NCBI RefSeq assembly: GCF_001429165.1
Contig: NZ_LMIR01000002.1
Coordinates: 895,883 to 959,882, forward strand
Origin: Agromyces sp. Root81
GTDB taxonomy: Bacteria; Actinomycetota; Actinomycetes; Actinomycetales; Microbacteriaceae
DNA: 64,000 nucleotides
Direction of reading: 5' to 3'
Shown: one piece after another, positions 1 to 6,884 of the stretch
How the letters are laid out: each line of letters starts with the position of its first letter
Position numbering within the stretch: position 1 is the stretch's first letter
Position numbers and translations under genes: made by a program
Notes under the pieces: generated by a model
What the model saw: only the letters and a program-made list of their open reading frames with translations
Told to the model about the DNA's origin: nothing
The model's database searches: none

Positions 1-18
1 TCGAAGGGCGCATCGTGA
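1..18 (+). CDS. C-terminal end of an upstream gene (partial)
   Basis: The first frame reads SKGAS and stops at TGA 16-18. That stop shares four bases (GTGA) with the GTG start of the next gene, the usual sign of translational coupling in this genome. In ECF transporter operons the gene before the T subunit is usually an ATP-binding protein, so this is probably the end of the A component. Too little is visible to confirm it. Confidence 0.4.
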   Translation, partial: SKGAS

Positions 19-911
19 TCGCGGCAGGCGAGAGCGGCGCGGTCACGCCCGAGCTGCCGGCGACGCCGACCGACGGGGGCGGGCCGCACGCGGCATCCGC
101 CGCCCTCGATCCGTTCGCCGAGCACCGCGCCCGGCGGCCCTCGCGCTTCCTGTACGCGCTGAACCCGCTGGCCAAGCTCGCCGCGCCGCTGCCGGTCATG
201 GTCATCGTCATGTTCAGCCGGGGCATCGCGCTGCCGCTCGCGTTCGTCGTCTTCGCGGCGGCCGTGCTGCTCATCGGCGCGCGGCTGTCGGGGCGCGCCG
301 TCGCCGCACTGCTCATCGGCACGCCGGTCGCCGCGCTCGTGCTCGGCGTCACGTTCGGCGTGTGGATCGACCCGTCGAGCGTGGCCGGCCACCCTGCGGC
401 ATCCGTCACGCTCGTCTCGATCGGCGGCTGGGACTTCACGCTCGCCGCCTACCTCGTCGGATTCGCGACCGGCCTCCGCATCCTCGCGATCCTGCTGCTC
501 TCGCTCATCGCGGGCGTCACCTCGACCGGCCCCGAGTTCGTGCGCTCGATGGTGCAGAACCTGCGCGTGCCGTACCGCCTCGGCTACACCGCGCTCGCGG
601 CGCTGCGCTTCGTGCCCCGCTTCGGCCACGAGCTCGAGATCATCAGGGCCGCGCATCGGGTGCGCGGCACGGATATCGGGCGCGGGCCGGTCGCGGCCGT
701 GCAACGTGCGCTCGGCTACATCGTGCCGCTGCTCGCCTCGGCGATCCGGCACGCCGAGCGCGTCGCCCTCGCGATGGACGCCCGCGCCTTCGGCGCGCAC
801 CGCACCCGTACCGAGCGGCACTTCTCGCCGTGGCGGCTGCGCGACACGGTGTTCGTGGCGTGCTTCCTCGCGGCGAGCATCGTCATCGCCTGGCTGACCT
901 GGGGCCGCTGA
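15..911 (+). CDS. Energy-coupling factor transporter transmembrane subunit T
   Basis: 298 aa membrane protein of the EcfT/CbiQ/BioN type, the scaffold that joins a vitamin- or metal-binding S protein to the ATPases of an ECF importer. A hydrophilic N-terminus of about 45 residues is followed by several hydrophobic segments between about residues 50 and 180. The cytoplasmic coupling region (about 195-265) holds an Arg-Gly motif (HRVRGTD) and the characteristic DARAFG motif, which contact the ATPase grooves. The GTG start is chosen because it overlaps the preceding stop. The S subunit is not in the window, so the substrate is unknown. Confidence 0.85.
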   Translation: MIAAGESGAVTPELPATPTDGGGPHAASAALDPFAEHRARRPSRFLYALNPLAKLAAPLPVMVIVMFSRGIALPLAFVVFAAAVLLIGARLSGRAVAALLIGTPVAALVLGVTFGVWIDPSSVAGHPAASVTLVSIGGWDFTLAAYLVGFATGLRILAILLLSLIAGVTSTGPEFVRSMVQNLRVPYRLGYTALAALRFVPRFGHELEIIRAAHRVRGTDIGRGPVAAVQRALGYIVPLLASAIRHAERVALAMDARAFGAHRTRTERHFSPWRLRDTVFVACFLAASIVIAWLTWGR

Positions 912-914
912 ACG

Positions 915-950
915 ACGAAGGGCCGGACGGTCTCCCGTCCGGCCCTTCGT
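915..950. terminator. Bidirectional hairpin terminator
   Basis: Perfect 16-bp inverted repeat (915-930 and 935-950) around the loop TCTC, between the convergent stops at 911 and 963. There is no T-tract, which is common in high-GC actinobacteria. It can serve both flanking genes. Confidence 0.8.
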
Positions 951-962
951 GCTGCGAGGAGA

Positions 963-1922
963 CTACTTCGCGGCCTCGGTGCCCTCGATCTCGACGAGGA
1001 AGACGAGCGTCTGCCCGCCGAGCTCGTGCGCCGCGGCATCCGTGCCGTAGGCGTACTGCGGCGGGATCGTCACGATGAGCTTGGTTCCGACCTTCTGGCC
1101 GACGAGCGCAGCGCCGAAGCCCTGGATGACGCCGTCGGTCGGGAACGTCGACGCGGAGCCGCGGGTGTAGCTCTGATCGAAGATCTCGCCGGTCGTCCAG
1201 CTGATGCCCTGGTACTGGACGCTGACGCTGTCACCGGCCTGCACCTCGGCGCCGTCGCCCTCTTCGAGGATCTTCATCTCGAGCTCGGTCGACGGCTCCG
1301 TGTCGGGCAGGGTGACCGTGGGCGGCTCGCCCTCGGCGCCGAACTTCACCTCGGGAACGTTCTCGGTCCACTTGGCGGGCTCCAGGGGCTCCTGCACCTC
1401 GACGACGTCGATGACGATGACGACCGTCTCGCCGGCGGCGACGCCGATCGTCTCGTTGCCGGTGTCGCCGTAGAGCGTCGACGCGGGGGCGACGGTCACG
1501 GTGCGGGAGCCGACGGGCACGCAGTCGATGCCGGCGAGGAACGATTCGAAGACCTGGTCGTCGCCGACCTTGATCGTGGTCGGCTGCGAGAAGAGCGTCT
1601 CGCCGCTCGTGCCCGAGAACGCGGTGACGACGACGTTCATCGGGTCGCCGGACTCGGTCTCGTCGCCGTCGCCCTCGATGGCGATGCTGCGCTCGAGTTC
1701 ATCGGACGCGAGCGGGGTGGTGAACGTGGCGGTCGGCGTTCCTGCGAATTCGCCCTCGACCTTCACGCCGTCGCTGAGCTCGCCGGCCTCGACCTCCATG
1801 CATGCCGCGGCTTCGGGCGTCTTCGCCGCCTCGGGCTCTGGGCTGCCGGCGCAACCGGCGAGGAGCAGGGCTGTCGCGGAGGCGAGCGCGATCGGCGCGG
1901 CACGGCGCATGGCACGGTTCAT
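963..1922 (-). CDS. FKBP-type peptidyl-prolyl isomerase lipoprotein
   Basis: 319 aa. The signal peptide ends in a lipobox (LLLAGC, Cys about residue 24), so the mature protein should be lipid-anchored on the outside of the membrane, where it would catalyse proline isomerisation during folding of secreted proteins. The C-terminal 110 residues form a canonical FKBP domain (GDSVSVQYQG, GQKVGTKLIVTIPPQYAYG, and LVFLVEI at the end). Residues about 70-180 look like a second, degenerate FKBP-like domain (GDPMNVVVTAF, VPVGSRTVTVAPASTLYG). This two-domain lipoprotein architecture is common in Microbacteriaceae. Confidence 0.88.
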   Translation of the reverse strand: MNRAMRRAAPIALASATALLLAGCAGSPEPEAAKTPEAAACMEVEAGELSDGVKVEGEFAGTPTATFTTPLASDELERSIAIEGDGDETESGDPMNVVVTAFSGTSGETLFSQPTTIKVGDDQVFESFLAGIDCVPVGSRTVTVAPASTLYGDTGNETIGVAAGETVVIVIDVVEVQEPLEPAKWTENVPEVKFGAEGEPPTVTLPDTEPSTELEMKILEEGDGAEVQAGDSVSVQYQGISWTTGEIFDQSYTRGSASTFPTDGVIQGFGAALVGQKVGTKLIVTIPPQYAYGTDAAAHELGGQTLVFLVEIEGTEAAK

Positions 1923-2044
1923 GGGAGGACGACTCGATTCGATCGGGGGTGGAATTCATCCAGTCTGCACTGTTCGGCTTTCCATTTCCTGAGTCGTTGG
2001 TCACGGAATCCGCACGATCTGCGCGCGGATGCGCCGCGCCGACG

Positions 2045-2203
2045 CTGCGCCACACCCCGTCTCTCGCGGTACGAATCCGCCCGATTGCGGCGCGACGACG
2101 CTGCGCCACACCCCGTCTCTCGCGGTGCGAATCCGCCCGATCGTGGCGCGACGACACTGCGCCACACCCCGTCTCTCGCGGTGCGAATCCGCCCGATCGT
2201 GGC
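2045..2203. repeat. Three tandem 56-bp intergenic repeats
   Basis: Copies start at 2045, 2101 and 2157, exactly 56 bp apart; the third breaks off at 2203. Each begins CTGCGCCACACCCCGTCTCT, and the copies differ at only a few positions. In copies 2 and 3 the ends GCGCCAC and GTGGC(GC) are reverse complements, so each unit can fold into an imperfect hairpin. The array fills the gap between the divergently transcribed FKBP lipoprotein and the methyltransferase. Three adjacent copies without unique spacers do not make a CRISPR. Confidence 0.85.
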
Positions 2204-2225
2204 CGATCAGGGCCACAATGGGCGA

Positions 2226-3041
2226 ATGGGGGACAAGTTGGGGGAACCTGATCTCGCTGGAGGATTCGCGGCTGCGGCCGCGGCGTCCATCGAGCTCGAC
2301 GACGTGCTGTGGGATCCGATCTCGACCGCGGCGGTGGCCCGCGCGCACCCGCGGTTCGACGAGACGGTGCTCGACGCCTGCTGCGGCGACGGCGCCTCGG
2401 CGTTGCCGACGGCCGAGCTCGTCGGCCCGGGCGGGGTCGTCGACGCGGTCGACTTCGCCGAACCGCTCGTCGATGCGGCGCGCGAGCGAGCGGGCGAGCG
2501 GATGCCGCAGCTCCGGTTGCACGTCGCCGACGTCACGAGCTGGGAGCCCACGGACTACGACCTGGTGCAGTGCGTGCTCGGCGTCTTCCACTTCCCCGAC
2601 GTCGATGCGGGCACGCGTCACCTGATCGAGCGCGCGCGACCCGGCGGCCGGGTCGCCATCACAGTATGGGCGCGGGGCGCGTTCGAGCCGCTGCCCGAGC
2701 TGCTCGCCGATGCGCTGCCCGACGGCGGCGCGTCACTCGATGCCGCCGTGCCCCGTGCAGCGGGACTCGAGTCGATCGACACCTCCGGAAGCCTCGCGCA
2801 ATGGCTCACGGGACTCGGCCTCATCGGTGTGCGCGCGCACGCGGTTCAGCGACATCTCGAGCTGACGCCCGAGCTCTCGTGGGGTCTCGTGGAGGGCACC
2901 GCGCTGCGCTTCATGCTCGGCGGTCTCGGCGCGCCCGCGGTCGAGAAGGTGCGGCGGCGCTTCCTGGCGGCGATCGACTCCCGCGGGGTGCCGTCGATCG
3001 ACGTGACGACGCTCATCGCGATCGGCCGGCGCCCGGAGTAG
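2226..3041 (+). CDS. Class I SAM-dependent methyltransferase
   Basis: 271 aa. Motif I reads VLDACCGDGAS (about residues 43-53), followed by the acidic end of strand 2 (DAVDFAEPLVDAA) and the later motifs HVADVTSW and YDLVQCVLGVFHFPD. This is the Rossmann fold of UbiE/COQ5-like methyltransferases; the methyl acceptor cannot be predicted. The frame stays open far upstream, but ATG 2226 gives the conventional N-terminus just after the repeat array. It stands alone, so there is no pathway context. Confidence 0.8.
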   Translation: MGDKLGEPDLAGGFAAAAAASIELDDVLWDPISTAAVARAHPRFDETVLDACCGDGASALPTAELVGPGGVVDAVDFAEPLVDAARERAGERMPQLRLHVADVTSWEPTDYDLVQCVLGVFHFPDVDAGTRHLIERARPGGRVAITVWARGAFEPLPELLADALPDGGASLDAAVPRAAGLESIDTSGSLAQWLTGLGLIGVRAHAVQRHLELTPELSWGLVEGTALRFMLGGLGAPAVEKVRRRFLAAIDSRGVPSIDVTTLIAIGRRPE

Positions 3042-3063
3042 GACGTGTCGATGACGTGTGTTG

Positions 3064-3084
3064 ACCTTGACCTTGGGTCATGGT
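3064..3084. promoter_or_regulatory. Palindromic operator upstream of the hydrolase remnant
   Basis: Inverted repeat ACCTTGACC - TTG - GGTCATGGT (8 of 9 positions pair), 15 bp before the ATG at 3099, with a TTGACC hexamer overlapping its left arm. Dyads of this kind inside the promoter are typical of MerR-family regulation. No merR gene is present here, so the regulator is unknown. Confidence 0.5.
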
Positions 3085-3098
3085 GCACGCTGACGACA

Positions 3099-3245
3099 TG
3101 AGCACAACGAACTCCATCATCTCGAACGCGAAATGGATCGGAATGGTGCCGGTCGAGGACACCGCGGGCATCCCTCGGATCGGGTCAAACCCTTCGATTC
3201 CGAAAAGCCCGTCCGCTCACCGTGATGGACGGGCTTCCCAGTAGT
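3099..3245 (+). pseudogene. Truncated alpha/beta-hydrolase gene remnant
   Basis: A 48-codon frame. Its first 23 residues (including NAKWIGMVPVEDTA) recall the extreme N-terminus of actinobacterial alpha/beta-hydrolases, where this motif leads into the first beta strand. After ED-TAG the sequence becomes unrelated and runs straight into a terminator-like hairpin, so the catalytic domain is missing. The family resemblance is from memory and needs a search. The alternative is a genuine 48-aa orphan peptide. Confidence 0.4.
3205..3236 (+). terminator. Hairpin terminator
   Basis: 10-bp perfect stem AAGCCCGTCC / GGACGGGCTT with a 12-nt loop, inside the 3' end of the hydrolase remnant. It was probably the original terminator of that gene, which implies an internal deletion between the N-terminus and the terminator. 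Confidence 0.6.
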
Positions 3246-3313
3246 GCATGCCGTCGTCCCCCCACGTTGGCACCATTCGACGTGTTCGCGAGTTGCCCGC
3301 GCGCGGTCGAAGT

Positions 3314-3436
3314 TCAGGTTGCGTTGTAGGAGGCGAGGAGTGATGCCATGTCGATGGGCTCGGTCGATGGGTATTGCTCGATCGAGCTGATGAGCGGTGA
3401 TGGGTGGCGATCGGTGGATGGTTGCGGCTCAGTCAT
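3314..3436 (-). CDS. Small 40-aa protein coupled to the GntR regulator
   Basis: Reads MTEPQPSTDRHPS and continues to ...ASLLASYNAT. Its ATG overlaps the stop of the upstream GntR gene by four bases (ATGA), so it is translationally coupled as the last gene of the operon. It is hydrophilic, with no membrane segment or cysteine motif. It resembles no family I know. The operon position is the main reason for calling it. Confidence 0.5.
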   Translation of the reverse strand: MTEPQPSTDRHPSPLISSIEQYPSTEPIDMASLLASYNAT

Positions 3437-3909
3437 TGTGCTCCCCCTGTGCTGGCTGTTGTGGCTCGCGACGCCGGTCTGGGTTCCCCGGGGCCTTGAG
3501 TGTTTTTAGATCGCGTCGACGCTTGCCAAGTGGTCGGCACGAGCCCGTCCGGGGTGGCTGGTGCCTCATCCATACGCCACACGGATTTGACGATGGCGAT
3601 GGTGTCCTCGAGCGACACCCCGGCCGCGTCTGCAGCTTCGGCTAGTGAGCGCGCGCGCTCAACGACGAGTTGCGGCGCTCGTGATGCTCCCGGCGCCACT
3701 CGGGTTCCAGCCGCGGTCCGGGTCACGACGAGGCCTTCGTGCTCGATCGTTTTGTAGGCTTTCGCGGCTGTGGCCTGGGCCACATTGAAGTCGCGTGCCG
3801 TCTGGCGCACGGTAGGCAGCCGTTCTCCGTCGCCGAGCTGTCCGGTTTGGATCGCGCCGCGGAAAAGTTGGGCGATGTCCTCCGCGGTGCGAATCGAAGT
3901 ATTGGTCAA
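3433..3909 (-). CDS. GntR-family (YtrA-like) transcriptional regulator
   Basis: 158 aa. The N-terminal winged helix-turn-helix occupies about residues 5-72 (LPTVRQTARDFNVAQATAAK is the HTH). There is no large effector domain, only a short helical region and a Ser/Thr/Pro-rich tail, which fits the YtrA subfamily. Such regulators usually repress their own operon together with membrane or ABC-transporter genes. It sits between a membrane protein (4-bp overlap upstream) and a 40-aa ORF (4-bp overlap downstream). A palindrome at 4984-5001 is the likely operator. Confidence 0.85.
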   Translation of the reverse strand: MTNTSIRTAEDIAQLFRGAIQTGQLGDGERLPTVRQTARDFNVAQATAAKAYKTIEHEGLVVTRTAAGTRVAPGASRAPQLVVERARSLAEAADAAGVSLEDTIAIVKSVWRMDEAPATPDGLVPTTWQASTRSKNTQGPGEPRPASRATTASTGGAQ

Positions 3910-4952
3910 TGGCTCGCTCCCGCCAAGCTCTCGACCCCGTCCGTAGCTCCGCGGGACTGCTGTATGCGGAGCTCGGAGACTGACCGTGCCGTATCTGTGG
4001 CGATCCGGAGAAGCAGCGCAGCGCCGATGCCTTGAACTAGGCGCCCGCCGAAGTTCAAGGGAAACGCGATCATGTCGTAGCTGCCACCGAAAGCGACGAG
4101 GCGGTCCTTCGAGATGTAATTGTCGTCAATGGCGATCTGCATCTGTCCGATCGAGCCGGCGTGGGTCCAGACGGCACCCAAGGTGATGATCAGGCCGCCG
4201 AGTAGGAGCAAGGTGAACAGCCGTGCTGTGCGCTCGCGCTCTGTTCGGACTTGGGCTGTGAAGGGGTAGGTGGCAACGGGTCGATTCGCGTCGGCCCGGA
4301 GGGCGGTGACGAACACGGCGATGGCGGCGGCGAGAGCGATAAAGGTCGCGAGGTAGTTGGGCCAGCCGACACCAGCAATGTAGCCGTATCCGCCGTTGAA
4401 GATCATGTAGACCGGAAGCTCCGAGTACGCCGGGACGTTTCCCAAGAAACGTCCGTCCTTCGGCGCCGTCGTTGCGATCACCGTCTGCCACAGGGCTGTC
4501 AGTGCTAGCAGCGAGGCGATGATTCCGCTTACCCAGAGCAGCGGCTGAATGGTGAAGGTGTACCACGCTCGGCGCGGAGCGATAGCAGCGGAATCCGGTG
4601 CCGGCCGCGGCTCGCCGCGGAGAACGATCGCGGCGACGGCCACAACGAGCGTCGCCGCCAGAAGCGGGGCGGAGCGTCGCCACCCACCTTCGACACCGCT
4701 GGTGTCCGGTGGTGTGGTCGCGGCCGCAACGCAAGCGACAACGAAGATCAGGAGTGCACCCGCGATGGCGACCCACGCTAGCCGCGGCGCGCGCCAACTC
4801 GACCCGGGAAGGGAGACGATCCTACGCGGGTACACCCACGACAACGCGTAGAAGACCAACCCGAATATGACCGGAGCCGCGACCGGAGACAACAGCTGGT
4901 AGAAGATGCGGGGAATCAGCAAGAGTTTGGCCTTCCAGACGATGTCGGACAC
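3906..4952 (-). CDS. Polytopic membrane protein in a GntR operon
   Basis: 348 aa from GTG 4952, with six or seven hydrophobic segments (about residues 5-45, 55-80, 95-115, 140-170, 205-230, 250-275, and a weaker one near the C-terminus). No transporter motif is recognisable. The frame stays open to an ATG at 5015, but that start would put the palindromic operator inside the gene and add an unlikely Cys-rich leader, so GTG 4952 is preferred. It is first in an operon with the GntR regulator and a 40-aa ORF. Base composition is lower in GC than the flanking genes, suggesting acquired DNA. Confidence 0.65.
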   Translation of the reverse strand: MSDIVWKAKLLLIPRIFYQLLSPVAAPVIFGLVFYALSWVYPRRIVSLPGSSWRAPRLAWVAIAGALLIFVVACVAAATTPPDTSGVEGGWRRSAPLLAATLVVAVAAIVLRGEPRPAPDSAAIAPRRAWYTFTIQPLLWVSGIIASLLALTALWQTVIATTAPKDGRFLGNVPAYSELPVYMIFNGGYGYIAGVGWPNYLATFIALAAAIAVFVTALRADANRPVATYPFTAQVRTERERTARLFTLLLLGGLIITLGAVWTHAGSIGQMQIAIDDNYISKDRLVAFGGSYDMIAFPLNFGGRLVQGIGAALLLRIATDTARSVSELRIQQSRGATDGVESLAGASH

Positions 4953-5269
4953 GCCCAACTCGTTGGAGCATGTGCTGCGACCATAGCACAAAGTTGTACT
5001 AGGTCGGCAGATCAAGATCTGACGATCCCAGCAGTTGGGAGCTCCGCGCCATCCGATGGTCGTTCATCCATGTCTCGAGGGCTCGTTCACGGATGCGGTT
5101 CGGTGCGTCGCCGGTCGGTCTACGCGGCGCAAGTTCCGCAAGCGGATCCGCTACTGGGTTGTTGCGGGCTCGACCAATCGCTCCTAGCCGGGGGACTTCT
5201 TCTCCTACTTTGGGAGGATGCCGGGCTAGCCAGTCATGCCGCGCCCGGTGTCTGACGTAGCTTTGCGGG
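4953..5269. other. Intergenic region, no gene seen apart from the operator
   Basis: 317 bp of relatively AT-richer sequence between the GntR operon promoter and a small plus-strand ORF. Apart from the palindrome at 4984-5001, no coding frame, RNA gene or repeat could be supported. Confidence 0.5.
4984..5001 (-). promoter_or_regulatory. Probable GntR operator
   Basis: 18-bp palindrome. On the transcribed strand the arms are TAG-N-ACAA and TTGT-N-CTA around a 2-bp centre, 32 bp upstream of the GTG start of the membrane-protein/GntR operon. Position and symmetry suit autorepression by the YtrA-like regulator encoded second in the operon. Confidence 0.6.
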
Positions 5270-5551
5270 ATGCGAACAACGCGTTGGGTACGACCAGTCT
5301 TGGAGGCCGCAGCGGCAGGCGCCCTGGTAGCGGGGTGGCTTGCGGTGGAGTGGGATCGCGTCGATTCCGCGGTACCCATGCGCACGGAAACGTTCACTGG
5401 GTCGCCGTACACCATCCCCATCGCGTTGGGGTTCGGTCTCGTGGTTGCCACGGCTCGCCGGCGGCCCGAGATCGCGGCTGCATTGGCAGCTGCCAAGGAT
5501 CAATCCCAACCCTCGGAGGGTTGGTGCCCCGATCTGGCGACCCGCCATTGA
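5270..5551 (+). CDS. Small two-segment membrane protein, hypothetical
   Basis: 93 aa with two hydrophobic stretches (about residues 10-27, AAAAGALVAGWLAV, and about 47-63, YTIPIALGFGLVVATA), a basic loop and a hydrophilic tail. It might be a genuine small inner-membrane protein or the leftover N-terminal sensor part of a larger gene. The upstream ribosome binding site is weak. An 8-bp hairpin (5506-5513 / 5517-5524) lies inside its 3' end and could end transcription. Confidence 0.4.
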   Translation: MRTTRWVRPVLEAAAAGALVAGWLAVEWDRVDSAVPMRTETFTGSPYTIPIALGFGLVVATARRRPEIAAALAAAKDQSQPSEGWCPDLATRH

Positions 5552-5637
5552 GCGCGTCGTCCAGCCAGGAACCTGCACAAGCCGCGTCAGAAACGCCGTC
5601 GCGGCCTTCTTCGGGTCGAGCCGGGGATCCCGACATC

Positions 5638-5778
5638 ATGCGCGCCTGGATCGACGCCTCGGCCAAGTACGCGCTGATCAACACCCACGGCGAGGACCAG
5701 GCGCCGATCTCGACCCGGTTGACCGCCCTCACCGAGGCCAAGCTCCGTGCGGGGGGAATCCCCGTGCCTCACGCGTGA
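5638..5778 (+). pseudogene. Short coding remnant, unidentified
   Basis: 46 codons reading MRAWIDASAKYALINTHGED and on to GGIPVPHA. Third positions are almost all G or C, unlike the surrounding low-GC patch, so it behaves like real coding sequence. It has no convincing ribosome binding site and begins mid-domain. It looks like the 3' end of a gene whose 5' part was lost. The family is not recognised. The frame is open back to a GTG at 5524, which would give about 84 aa if it is a complete small protein. Confidence 0.35.
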
Positions 5779-5812
5779 CCCGAGAGCTGGAGCGGGAGCG
5801 TGGCCGGGCAGG

Positions 5813-6652
5813 TCAGCCGGCGTCGGGCCCGACCGCGACCGCGCGGGAGTCGTCGTTCGACCACTGGCTCCACGAACCGGGATAGAGCGCCGCATCGATG
5901 CCCGCGATCGCGAGGGCCGCGACCTCGTGCGCCGCCGTGACGCCGGATCCGCAGTACGCGGCGACGGGCGCTCCCCCGGTGACGCCGACGGCGGCGAAGT
6001 GCTCGCGCAGCGCTTCGGCCGACTTGAACCGGCCGCCGGCGTCGAGGTTCTCGCTGCTCGGCGCCGAACGTGCACCGGGGATGTGCCCTGCGCGCGGGTC
6101 GATGGGCTCGACCTCGCCGCGGTAGCGCGGCGCGCCGCGGGCGTCGAGCAGCACTCCGGCATCGGGGAACGCGGCGGCTTCGTCGATGTCGATCACGGGC
6201 ATCGAGCCGAAGTGCGCGGCGGCGTCACCGGATTCCCGCACGACGTCGCCGGTCTCGAGCGGATGCCCCGCGCCCCGCCATGCCGTGAGCCCGCCGTCGA
6301 GCATCCGCGCGTCGGCGACCCCGGCATGCCGCAGCAGCCACCATGCCCGTGCGGAGGACTGGTTGCCGAGGTCGTCCATCACGACGACGGTGTCACCGTC
6401 GCAGACGCCCCACCGCTGCATCGCCCGGGTGAAGGCCGCCTCCGTCGGCAGCGGGTGCCGGCCCTGCCCGGCCACGTCGTGATCGGCGAGCTCGTGGTCG
6501 AGGTCGACGTAGACGGCGCCCGGAACGTGCCCGGCGCGATACGCCTCGGTTCCGTCGGGTTCGGCGAGCGACCAGCGCACGTCGAGCACGACGGTGCGCT
6601 CTCCCGAGGCGAGGCGTGCGGCGAGGTCGTCGGCGGTGATGAGGATCGGCAT
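5813..6652 (-). CDS. Thiosulfate/3-mercaptopyruvate sulfurtransferase (tandem rhodanese)
   Basis: 279 aa from ATG 6652 (MPILITADDLAARL). It contains two rhodanese domains. The first, inactive one spans about residues 1-125 (VVLDVRWSL, GHVPGAVYVDLD). The second spans about 145-275 and carries the active-site loop YCGSGVTA with the persulfide-forming Cys. The CGSGVTA loop is the usual actinobacterial form and does not by itself distinguish thiosulfate from mercaptopyruvate as donor. The enzyme should be cytoplasmic. It is divergent from the ABC importer genes. Confidence 0.88.
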   Translation of the reverse strand: MPILITADDLAARLASGERTVVLDVRWSLAEPDGTEAYRAGHVPGAVYVDLDHELADHDVAGQGRHPLPTEAAFTRAMQRWGVCDGDTVVVMDDLGNQSSARAWWLLRHAGVADARMLDGGLTAWRGAGHPLETGDVVRESGDAAAHFGSMPVIDIDEAAAFPDAGVLLDARGAPRYRGEVEPIDPRAGHIPGARSAPSSENLDAGGRFKSAEALREHFAAVGVTGGAPVAAYCGSGVTAAHEVAALAIAGIDAALYPGSWSQWSNDDSRAVAVGPDAG

Positions 6653-6809
6653 GACTCCATCCTGCCCCGCCCCCGAGGGCGAAACGCTCGCTGCGCGCAC
6701 GGTCGAGGTGGTCGGAGCAGACAATCTGCACGCAACATCCGTGTCTCCGTTGCATCACGACCGCTTGCCAACGCCTCGTCGCGCACCGTATCTTCGAGGG
6801 AGTTGAAAT

Positions 6810-6831
6810 AGTGACCGAATGTTCGGTCATG
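6810..6831 (+). promoter_or_regulatory. PaaR-like operator in front of the ABC importer
   Basis: Palindrome with arms TGACCGAA and TTCGGTCA around a TG centre (6812-6829). It fits the core ACCG-N6-CGG of the PaaR sites in this window (29942, 46392). It lies 53 bp before the substrate-binding-protein start, in the promoter region. The link to PaaR is inferred from site similarity. Confidence 0.65.
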
Positions 6832-6884
6832 AATCCCCCTACTCAAAGACGAGAACCCGTGAGGGCTCAAAGGAGAGTTCACCC

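Noticed and set aside
2045..2203. CRISPR array
   Set aside because: The units are directly adjacent with no unique spacers, and no cas gene is present.
1026..2225. Plus-strand open frame continuous with the methyltransferase and antisense to the FKBP gene
   Set aside because: The sequence before 2226 is antisense of a good lipoprotein gene and includes the repeat array. Only the part from ATG 2226 has methyltransferase motifs.
4999..5496. 165-codon minus-strand frame upstream of the GntR operon
   Set aside because: It overlaps the operator and the small plus-strand membrane ORF, and has no motif or start site.
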